Shown here one piece after another: positions 1 to 6,846 of a stretch of 13,120 nt of DNA. This stretch comes from JAZOXB01 sp040096185 (GTDB taxonomy: Bacteria; Bacillota; Clostridia; Oscillospirales; Oscillospiraceae), in the NCBI RefSeq assembly GCF_040096185.1, contig NZ_JBBMFF010000057.1, positions 1 to 13,120 on the forward strand, in the 5' to 3' direction. Numbering within the stretch: the stretch's first letter is position 1; each line of letters starts with the position of its first letter. The notes under the pieces are model-generated. The model was not told where the DNA came from. It was given only the letters and a program-made list of their open reading frames with translations, and ran no database searches. The translations under genes and the position numbers were made by a program.

Positions 1-111
1 AGCCTGGTTTGTGTTGTTATCCGCCATGGGACCGTCCCCGGTGATATTCAGAACACCCTCAGAGTCTAGCGTCCATGCGGCGTTCTCTCCGCAAGTGCCG
101 GAAGCGACAAC
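1..111 (-). repeat. Third LRR repeat unit (partial, cut by window edge)
   Basis: This is the start of a third unit of the BspA-like repeat in the giant gene. It opens with VVASGTCGENAAW at residue 1933, matching VVASGSCGDNAAW of the preceding unit 193 residues earlier. Only 37 codons are inside the window, so the number of further units is unknown. Confidence 0.8.
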
Positions 112-3100
112 AGTCAACTTCGCTTTCCGTGTTTCATAAGCAATGCCGTACTTTTCCGCATAGGCCTGTGCATAGGAATTCTCTGCCACGGAGAGCGTTA
201 CGCCGGTGACATCCTTGAAAATCGCGGAGCCGATCTTTGTAACGCCGTCAGGAATGTACAGAGAGGTCATTTTGGTGTCGGCTTTAAATGCATATTCGCC
301 AAGGCTTTCCAGCTTGCTGTTCTCACTGATCGCAACACCGGTCAGCTTGGAGCAATAGTAGAATGCATAGCCGTCGATCCGGTTAACAGAGTCAGGAATG
401 GTGATAGCAGGCAGGCTGCTGTAACCAAAGGCACCCCAACCGATACGCTCGAGCTTTGTGCCCTCCTCGAAGGTCACGGTTTCCAGTCTGCTACACCGGA
501 AGAAGTTGAACTTGCCAATATAGGTGATGTCCTTACCAATTACGACTTGCTTGATTTGATACTTGTATGCTTCCCAAGGAGCGTGATTTGTATTATTGTC
601 CGACATGGGGCCGTTTCCTGTGACGCTCAGAACACCTTCGGAGTTCAAAGTCCACGCTGCGTTATCACCGCAACTGCCGGAGGCCACAACTGTGGGCTTG
701 GGTGTTCTTGTTTCATAGGAGATACCATATTTCTCAGCATAGGCCTGTGCATAGGAATTTGCAGCAACGGACACAGTTACATTATTGCCAGCTCCCTCGA
801 AGATACCCCAGCCAATATTATTCGTGCCGTCAGGAATATACAGGTATTTCAGTTTTGCGTCGGCCTTGAATACGCTTTCGCCCATTCTGGCTAGCTTGCT
901 GTTTTCACTGATCTCCACACTGGACAGCTTGGAGCAATAGTAGAACGCATAGCCGTCGATCTGCGTAACAGAATCGGGAATGGTGATGGAGGGCAGGCTG
1001 CTGTAGCCGAAAGCACCCCAACCGATACGTGCAAGCTTGATATTTTCCGCAAAAGACACGCTTTCAAGCCTGCTGCACTGGAAGAAGTTGAATTTGCCAA
1101 TTGCAGTGATTTCATTGCCGATCAGGATGCGCTTAATATAATACCTGTAGTTACCCCAGGGAGCACGCTTCGCGATGTTGTCCACCATATCGCCATAACC
1201 GCCGACAACGAGCTTACCATCGCGGTAAAGAACATAATTGGCTGTCTGGCCACACAGGCCAGCATTGATCAGGTCAGCAGTTGTGCAGCGAACAAACTGA
1301 CCATTTTCAAACTGGCACGTTTCACCGCAGATAACATATTCGCCCTGATAGGTAAGGCCATCTTGATCAAAGGAATATGTACCTTCCGTGAGCACCAAAA
1401 CACCAGTCACGGAGTTTCCACCAGCAAAATAGCGCATTCTTCCCGTCTTCGTATCCTTCGCCCAGCCGGGGTAGGCGCTTTCCTTCGCGCCGGTCTCGTA
1501 GCCGCAGACCTCACAGGAAAGGATATCCGTGTCGCTGTCGTAATCGTATGTGTGTTCATCATTCTCGCACAGCGGGGTCTTCCTTTTACTGTACTGATCC
1601 AGCACGGTCTTACTTCCGTCCTCTGCCACATTATACGCTGTAACGGTAGCCTGGAAGCGGTCGGCGGTGACGTCGACATAGATGCTCTCGAAGTCGAGCG
1701 TGGCCTTTTCGAAGTGGAAGTCCTTATTATCCACGATGGAGTAGGACTTACCGCCGGTGGAGCCGCAGATGTAGTACACGGTGCCCTTCTCCTCCACCTG
1801 ACCGGCCGTCAAGGGAGCGGTGCGGGCGTAGCTGTGGTCATTGCCGGAGAAGTAGAAGTCGATCCCGGCTGCGTCGCAGGCTGCAGGCAGATACTGCTGA
1901 TAGATCTCGCCGCCGCCGGTGGGGTTGGTGTAGTAAGCGGGCACATGGGTCACCAGCACCTTCCAGGTGCAGCTCGTCTTCGCAGCGTCCTCGATGAGCC
2001 ACTGTGCGAACTGCTGCAGGGTGTCCTTGTCGGAGGTGTGGTTCAGGACGGCGATGTAGACGTCGCCGCGCTCCACGGAATACCAGTCAGCAGGCACGCC
2101 GAACACGGACTTCACGGCGATAGCGCCGTTGCCGCTGTCGTCTGCCTCGTGGTTGCCGATGACGTGGATCACGTCGGTGTCACGGATGCCGTCGAGCGTG
2201 AAGAGCTTCAGGGCGTCGTCCCACTGGTTGTAGTAGCGGACATTGTCCACGGCGTCGCCGAGCTGAACACCGAAGGGATACTGCCCGGCCAGATGATCGG
2301 CGATGCGGCCCATGCCCTCAAGGGCGGCCTCCTCCTGAATGTCCGCCAGCAGGAAGAAGCGGGTCTGCTTCCCGGCTGCCGGGACGGTAAAGCTGCGGAT
2401 GGCGGACCAGACCGTGCCGTCGCCGACGCGGTAGTAATACGTCGCGCCTGCGGTGAGGCCGCTCAGCGTCACGCCATTCACGCGGTTGATCTGCTTGCTG
2501 CCGGAGTAGGAGATCAGGCGGCTCGTGCCCTCGATCTGCGTGGCTTCGCTCAGATCTGCGCTGGTGGAAAGCTCTGCTACGGCGGCAGCGGCGCTGTGGC
2601 GCGGGTCGCTCATCCAGGTGATGGTCTTGCCGTCTGCGGCAGGGGAGAGGGCGTAGATGATATTGTAGGGTGCGCCGGTCTCGTCGCCCACGGCGTTGTA
2701 GCTGAACAGGGTGATCTGATAGGAGCAGTTGCCCTCGGCGTCCTCGGCGCGCAGGTTCACACTGCCCTCGCTTGCCGTCAGGCCGGAGATGTCGATCCGG
2801 CCGTTCCCGTCGGTCTGACCCTGCAGGACGTCATTGGCATAGACGTTGACGCCGGCTGCCGCAGCGCCGTCGCGCACGACGGTCACGGTCGCGGTGGCCT
2901 TGCTGCCTGCCACGGCGGTCTCGGCCGTAATGCGGTACATGGCCTCGATCGGGTAATTCGCGACGGGCGTGGTGAAGCCGGTCGCATATTGGTTCAGGTC
3001 GCTGATATCGAGGTTCTCCGTCTGCTTGCAGCCGTAGGAGCCCTTCGTGACCTGCACGTTGATGCTGCTGCCCTCTGTGACGGAGGTGGGGATGGGAATG

Positions 3101-5907
3101 TCGACCGTGGCCAGCGCACCGGCCGTATACTTCGCGTGGTCAATGGTGGTGATCTCCACGGAGACGACGCCCTTGGAGGGATCGTAGCTCCAGCTGCCCG
3201 TCACGCCCTCGGGGAAGGTGACGTTCGCAACGGGATAGCTGCGCGTGACGGAGATGGCTGCTGTCAGGGATGTGACGGAAGCGGGATCATCGCTCTCCAG
3301 CGCCAGCTGCCACGTTTTGCCGACGGTGGGAACACCCAGCGTGTTCAGCGCAATGTTCGGCACGTCCGGCTTTTCGGCCTCGACGGTGAAGTAGCGGGTC
3401 TCGCGGGTTACGTTGCCGTAGCCGTCCTTCAGGTAGAACGTGATGGAGTGCAGGCCGTTGCCGAAGTGCATCAGACCGGAGGTGCTGCCGAGAATGTCAC
3501 AATCGTACTTGCCGCGATAGGTGCCGTCGAAGTAGAAGTAGGCGGATTCCACGCCGGTGGCGTAGGGATCGGTCTCCTCGCTGTCGTGGTAGGTGACGAA
3601 AAAGCGGAGCTTGTCGGAGTGGAGGGTCATGCCGTCCTCGAGCTCTGTCTTGGTGCCGTCGTCGTTGACGAGCTGGATGGAGGTCACGACCGGAGCCGTG
3701 ACGTCCTGATTGTTTGCGCCGTAGACGACGCAGAAATTATCGAGAAGAATGTAGCCCTTCAGGTCGCCTTTGTCGAGCTTGACGCCGTCGGTGGTGTACC
3801 AGCCGATGCCGCTGGTTGTGACCATCGCACGGAACAGCATGCCGCTGTTGGCGCGGATCAGGGCACCTGCATACTGGGTCAGATCAGCCTCAAGATACTG
3901 CCAGCCGGTCTTCAGCCCCTCGCCGCTCCCGGCGCTGCCATTGCTGAAATTGACATAGGCGTTCGTCCAGCTTTGGCCATTATTTGTACTGGTGGCGATC
4001 TGGGCACGCAGCCACGGGACAGGGACTCCCTCGGGGATATAGACCCAAACACCAAGCGCTGTCGGTGTGCCGTCAATGGCGAGATTGTCGCCAAGGCCGA
4101 GACAGGCTCCATCGGTACCGGTGAGACCGGTCCAGTCATATTCCAGCTTGATGGCCTTATGACCGAAGCGGACGATGTCGGCATATTCCTCGGCGGTATC
4201 GGAGACGATGGAGCCCTTGACGACGCCGCCGCGGCCGGCATAGTGATAGGTCGCGACTGCATTGGAGGCCATGCCGTCAAAGCTTTCGACGGTCGTGCCG
4301 ATGGTGGAATAATCCCACGGGTCCTCATCGCCGCCGTCGAGGATCATGGTCGGCTCCATGCCGATATTCACGGTAACTGTGGCGCTCAGGTCGCCGCGCG
4401 TGGCGGTGACGGTCGGGCTGCCGGAGTATTTCACGTTGCTCGTGACGGCGAACCGGTTGTTCGCAAACGAACCGGCGTCCGGGTCTGAGATGGCCCAGTT
4501 GATGTCGCCGTCCTTGAGATGGACCTGTTCGGATTGATAGGTCGCCCGGAAGCCAAGGTCGCTGACGTCGTTATAGTTGAGGTTGACTTCACTCGACGCG
4601 AACGAAAGGGCGTCCGGCTCCTGCACATGCAGGATGGTCGAACCGACCGTCTTGCCGCCGCTGATTAGGTCGATCGTCACGTCGCCGGTCTTGCCGGACG
4701 AAGTGAACACGGCGGAAGCGCCGCTGCCATTGACAGTGGTCTCGCTCACAGTGCCCATGGCCGCATCGCTGACCGTGAAGACGGCGTCCGCGGGGAGCGC
4801 CTTTGCCGGAGCGCCGGAGAAGTCCATGGCGCTGGCCGTCAGCTCGACCGTGGAATTGGGTGTGTAGTATTCGCCGTCAGGCGTGACGGCGGCGTGGTCG
4901 AACTCGCCGGAGGCAGCCACGGTGGAGACGACAAGGATCGTGCCGGAGACCACGCGCTCGCTGCCGCCTGCGGGTGTGTTGCGCATGGTCAGGTCGCTTT
5001 CGCCCTCGCGTTGGGAGAGGTAGGTGGAGGAGCCGCCCTCGTCGAGCTGGATGGCCGCCACGCAGCCGAGCGCGACCATCATGCGGGCCTCTTCCTCGGC
5101 GGTGTAGCCGACGGAGCGGGGGGCCATGGTGCCGTCTGCCTGGAACAGGACGACCGTGCCGTCGGCCTTGACGCCGACGCTGGTGCGCGGGTAATAGCCG
5201 CCGTTGCCGGACTGGGAAACAACGACCTTGCCATCCCAGACCATGGCGACGAGCGCGTCGACCGCCTCGACGATCTGAACGGCCTTGCCCTGCTTTTCAC
5301 TCTGGCTGGCCTCGGCCTGCGCAAGGGTCGTGCCCTCGCGGAAGACGTTGACGGAGCCGTCGTCAAACGCGGCGAGGAAGGCGCGGCTGGAGTTATCGTG
5401 ATGCACGACACCGTTCATCACGAGATAGCCGGAGGGCTCGCCGGTGTTGATGTTGAACCACGAGGCGTTGACGCCGCCGACGACGTTCAGGCCCGTCTCC
5501 CTTTCATAGACGTGCGCCTGCTCGGTCGTGGTCTTCAGCGTCCAGCCAAGCTCCTTCGGGTTTCGGTTGCCGTAACCGGCCACAATCTTCGCCCGTCCCT
5601 CATTCGGGTTGACCTGCATGACGTTGGCAACGGTCTGGGAGTTGCCCGCGTCGTTGTTCGTGATAATCACGGACTCGGAAATATCCGGCGCGATGGAGTA
5701 GTTTTTAACAGAAGTAACACGATAGCTTGTGCCATCAATGTTGCTGCCTTTTGACAGATTGTTTGAAACGGTAGACGTAATTGCATCTGTACTTTGCGGG
5801 TTCGTGTCGGTTCCCTTTATGGCGAATGCTGCAGTCGGTAAAGTACTAAGCAGCAGCATCACACATAAGAATAACGCTGTAATGCGCTTTGTAACGGAAC
5901 ACATCAT
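1..5907 (-). CDS. Giant secreted protein: NAGPA-like phosphodiester glycosidase, PAP-like metallophosphoesterase and BspA-type LRRs (3' end outside window)
   Basis: One open frame of 1969 codons with no stop; the C-terminus lies beyond base 1. ATG at 5907 follows an AGGAG ribosome site and opens a signal peptide (KR, hydrophobic core, cleavage likely after AFA at residue 29). Residues about 100-320 match the phosphodiester glycosidase (NAGPA/DUF2233) fold: GGVNASWFN at 144-152 and LDEGGSS at 288-294. Residues 325-520 look Ig-like, 521-735 jelly-roll-like, and 737-1065 like further beta modules. Residues about 1075-1180 resemble the purple acid phosphatase N-terminal FnIII domain. A calcineurin-like phosphoesterase follows: DIQ 1189-1191, GDAVDN 1217-1222, GNHE 1251-1254, H1321, GNDH 1355-1358. 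Then come Cys1447/His1452 with CxxC 1465-1468, one cell-wall-binding-like Trp/Tyr/Gly stretch (about 1478-1515), and BspA-like LRRs from about 1546. The two-step phosphoester role is inferred. Surface anchoring cannot be judged without the C-terminus. Confidence 0.9.
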   Translation of the reverse strand, partial: MMCSVTKRITALFLCVMLLLSTLPTAAFAIKGTDTNPQSTDAITSTVSNNLSKGSNIDGTSYRVTSVKNYSIAPDISESVIITNNDAGNSQTVANVMQVNPNEGRAKIVAGYGNRNPKELGWTLKTTTEQAHVYERETGLNVVGGVNASWFNINTGEPSGYLVMNGVVHHDNSSRAFLAAFDDGSVNVFREGTTLAQAEASQSEKQGKAVQIVEAVDALVAMVWDGKVVVSQSGNGGYYPRTSVGVKADGTVVLFQADGTMAPRSVGYTAEEEARMMVALGCVAAIQLDEGGSSTYLSQREGESDLTMRNTPAGGSERVVSGTILVVSTVAASGEFDHAAVTPDGEYYTPNSTVELTASAMDFSGAPAKALPADAVFTVSDAAMGTVSETTVNGSGASAVFTSSGKTGDVTIDLISGGKTVGSTILHVQEPDALSFASSEVNLNYNDVSDLGFRATYQSEQVHLKDGDINWAISDPDAGSFANNRFAVTSNVKYSGSPTVTATRGDLSATVTVNIGMEPTMILDGGDEDPWDYSTIGTTVESFDGMASNAVATYHYAGRGGVVKGSIVSDTAEEYADIVRFGHKAIKLEYDWTGLTGTDGACLGLGDNLAIDGTPTALGVWVYIPEGVPVPWLRAQIATSTNNGQSWTNAYVNFSNGSAGSGEGLKTGWQYLEADLTQYAGALIRANSGMLFRAMVTTSGIGWYTTDGVKLDKGDLKGYILLDNFCVVYGANNQDVTAPVVTSIQLVNDDGTKTELEDGMTLHSDKLRFFVTYHDSEETDPYATGVESAYFYFDGTYRGKYDCDILGSTSGLMHFGNGLHSITFYLKDGYGNVTRETRYFTVEAEKPDVPNIALNTLGVPTVGKTWQLALESDDPASVTSLTAAISVTRSYPVANVTFPEGVTGSWSYDPSKGVVSVEITTIDHAKYTAGALATVDIPIPTSVTEGSSINVQVTKGSYGCKQTENLDISDLNQYATGFTTPVANYPIEAMYRITAETAVAGSKATATVTVVRDGAAAAGVNVYANDVLQGQTDGNGRIDISGLTASEGSVNLRAEDAEGNCSYQITLFSYNAVGDETGAPYNIIYALSPAADGKTITWMSDPRHSAAAAVAELSTSADLSEATQIEGTSRLISYSGSKQINRVNGVTLSGLTAGATYYYRVGDGTVWSAIRSFTVPAAGKQTRFFLLADIQEEAALEGMGRIADHLAGQYPFGVQLGDAVDNVRYYNQWDDALKLFTLDGIRDTDVIHVIGNHEADDSGNGAIAVKSVFGVPADWYSVERGDVYIAVLNHTSDKDTLQQFAQWLIEDAAKTSCTWKVLVTHVPAYYTNPTGGGEIYQQYLPAACDAAGIDFYFSGNDHSYARTAPLTAGQVEEKGTVYYICGSTGGKSYSIVDNKDFHFEKATLDFESIYVDVTADRFQATVTAYNVAEDGSKTVLDQYSKRKTPLCENDEHTYDYDSDTDILSCEVCGYETGAKESAYPGWAKDTKTGRMRYFAGGNSVTGVLVLTEGTYSFDQDGLTYQGEYVICGETCQFENGQFVRCTTADLINAGLCGQTANYVLYRDGKLVVGGYGDMVDNIAKRAPWGNYRYYIKRILIGNEITAIGKFNFFQCSRLESVSFAENIKLARIGWGAFGYSSLPSITIPDSVTQIDGYAFYYCSKLSSVEISENSKLARMGESVFKADAKLKYLYIPDGTNNIGWGIFEGAGNNVTVSVAANSYAQAYAEKYGISYETRTPKPTVVASGSCGDNAAWTLNSEGVLSVTGNGPMSDNNTNHAPWEAYKYQIKQVVIGKDITYIGKFNFFRCSRLETVTFEEGTKLERIGWGAFGYSSLPAITIPDSVNRIDGYAFYYCSKLTGVAISENSKLESLGEYAFKADTKMTSLYIPDGVTKIGSAIFKDVTGVTLSVAENSYAQAYAEKYGIAYETRKAKLTVVASGTCGENAAWTLDSEGVLNITGDGPMADNNTNQA
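112..690 (-). repeat. Second LRR repeat unit, 579 bp (193 codons)
   Basis: This complete unit covers residues 1740-1932. Order within the unit: a VVASGxCGxNAAW cap, a GVLSVTGNGPM strand, several LRR_5-type repeats (IGKFNFF, RIGWGAFGYSSLP, ITIPDSV, IDGYAFYYCSKL, YIPDGV), and a closing SYAQAYAEKYGI segment. The closing segment is the usual end of BspA-family repeats in gut Firmicutes. It is similar to its neighbours at DNA level as well as protein level, with long near-identical blocks, for example around the IDGYAFYYCSKL codons. Confidence 0.85.
691..1272 (-). repeat. First LRR repeat unit, about 582 bp, with diverged cap
   Basis: This covers residues about 1546-1739. The cap is diverged (GLCGQTANYVL instead of GSCGDNAAWTL) but aligns without gaps over 25 residues to the Met that ends the cap strand (M1574 against M1768 in the next unit). 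From there on the LRR part closely follows the second unit. Spacing is 194 codons against 193, so one residue has been gained or lost. Confidence 0.75.
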
Positions 5908-5913
5908 TTTTAA

Positions 5914-5920
5914 CTCTCCT
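5914..5920 (-). promoter_or_regulatory. Ribosome binding site of the giant secreted-protein gene
   Basis: AGGAGAG on the minus strand lies 6 bases before the first of two adjacent ATG codons (5907 and 5904). The spacing fits the first ATG well and the signal peptide follows directly, which fixes the start. Confidence 0.75.
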
Positions 5921-5952
5921 TTTCTGTAATTTATATATCTCCCGAAAGAGAC

Positions 5953-5981
5953 TATATACAAACAAAATGGCCTACAATTAA
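5953..5981 (-). promoter_or_regulatory. Candidate sigma-A-type promoter for the giant gene
   Basis: On the minus strand, TTAATT (5976-5981) and TATATA (5953-5958) are 17 bases apart, in the 95-base A+T-rich gap after the LicD-like gene. The -10-like box lies about 46 bases upstream of the ATG at 5907. The -35 match is only three of six positions and A+T-rich DNA yields such boxes by chance. I see no clear terminator in the gap, so read-through from the glycan operon is also possible. Confidence 0.3.
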
Positions 5982-6002
5982 TTACGGATTATGTGGCAAG
6001 TT

Positions 6003-6821
6003 TTAATCGATTTTAATGTAGTCCGTAAAGGGGTGGTTCAGGTCGATCATTTCAGCGTAATGGTGGCCGACTTTTTCTTCTTCAGGAAGATCGGCTCGCC
6101 AGTTGCCATATTTCTGCGTGAGATATGCGTCAAATTGCGCAGGTATTCTGACTTGCATACCTTCAAATGCTGCAAAAGTGCCATCTCCATATTGCGCGCG
6201 CGGCGCATATTCGAGTTTCCCTTGCCAGTTGCCGTGGTTACAAATGACTTCGGAATCCCCTTCAGAATACGAGGAGATGAGTTCCTCATATTTTCTCATA
6301 ATGTGCTGTGTATGCTTGTGAATCCCTAGCAGGCGCTCCAATCCAAAGAATAACTTGGTACACCAACTGCATGGCAGCTGGAATGCGCACGCTGCCATCA
6401 GTTTATACTTCTTCTTCAGCAGCTCCAATCGGCGTATCTCAAACGGTGTTTTTGGATATCCATCCAAAGGAAACACATCAATATAAACGCCATGATTGAT
6501 AGATAGCTTCGCAGCACTTTTCTCAATATAAGTAGTATTCGAATCGCGAACCTTGCTGAATATCTGTGGGAATGCCGGGTCGGTGCGATAATTCTGCAGG
6601 AAATAGCTGTTCGGGAGCAGCTCCTGCGCCTTTTCAACAAAAATCTCATAGTCGGGACGGAGCAAGCCAATATCCAGATCATCATCCCAAGGAATGAAAC
6701 CGGAATACTTAACTGCGCCCAAAGCACTTCCGCAAATGAGATAGTAGTTGATGTGCAATTGGCGGCATACTGCATCTACCGCTTGGAGTATTTTGAATTC
6801 TACTTGCTGTAAATCGGTCAT
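6003..6821 (-). CDS. licD: LicD-family phosphotransferase (phosphorylcholine-transferase-like)
   Basis: The 272-residue product has the LicD/fukutin nucleotidyltransferase-like signature: GSALGAVKYSGFIPWDDDLD at about residues 31-50, where the Asp cluster binds metal, then HGVYIDVFPLDGYP at about 110-123. Family members transfer a phospho-group, classically phosphocholine from CDP-choline, onto cell-surface glycans. The donor and acceptor here are unknown. I chose ATG 6821 because the family normally begins just before this conserved stretch and it leaves 25 bases after the upstream GT4 stop. An in-frame start at 6914 would add 31 weakly supported residues inside the GT4 gene. The ribosome site is poor (GGAACGGA-like). 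Base composition is more A+T-rich than the right half of the locus. It is the last gene before the giant phosphoesterase-containing gene. Confidence 0.85.
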   Translation of the reverse strand: MTDLQQVEFKILQAVDAVCRQLHINYYLICGSALGAVKYSGFIPWDDDLDIGLLRPDYEIFVEKAQELLPNSYFLQNYRTDPAFPQIFSKVRDSNTTYIEKSAAKLSINHGVYIDVFPLDGYPKTPFEIRRLELLKKKYKLMAACAFQLPCSWCTKLFFGLERLLGIHKHTQHIMRKYEELISSYSEGDSEVICNHGNWQGKLEYAPRAQYGDGTFAAFEGMQVRIPAQFDAYLTQKYGNWRADLPEEEKVGHHYAEMIDLNHPFTDYIKID

Positions 6822-6846
6822 AAGTTCACTATCCGTTCCGCTTTCT

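Noticed and set aside
3700..4340. Jelly-roll-like module of the giant protein considered as a named carbohydrate-binding family
   Set aside because: The spacing of Trp/Tyr and the 'DNF' strand at the end look like a beta-sandwich binding module, but I could not assign a CBM family from sequence by eye, so it is only described within the gene.
1363..4488. A plus-strand open frame of 1041 codons, the longest on that strand
   Set aside because: It lies exactly opposite the giant minus-strand gene, whose strong C/G third-position bias removes stops from the antisense frame. Its translation is a compositional Val/Gly/Ala/Asp-rich string without recognisable domains, and the minus-strand frame shows coherent families throughout.
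4894..5754. A plus-strand open frame of 286 codons
   Set aside because: It is antisense to the NAGPA-like domain of the giant gene and reads as Gly/Val/Asp-rich low-complexity sequence; a mirror effect of codon bias.
5938..5951. Small inverted repeat TCTC-N6-GAGA in the leader of the giant gene, considered as a terminator
   Set aside because: The stem has only 4 pairs with mismatches beyond, and no T-run follows on the minus strand. It is too weak for an intrinsic terminator.
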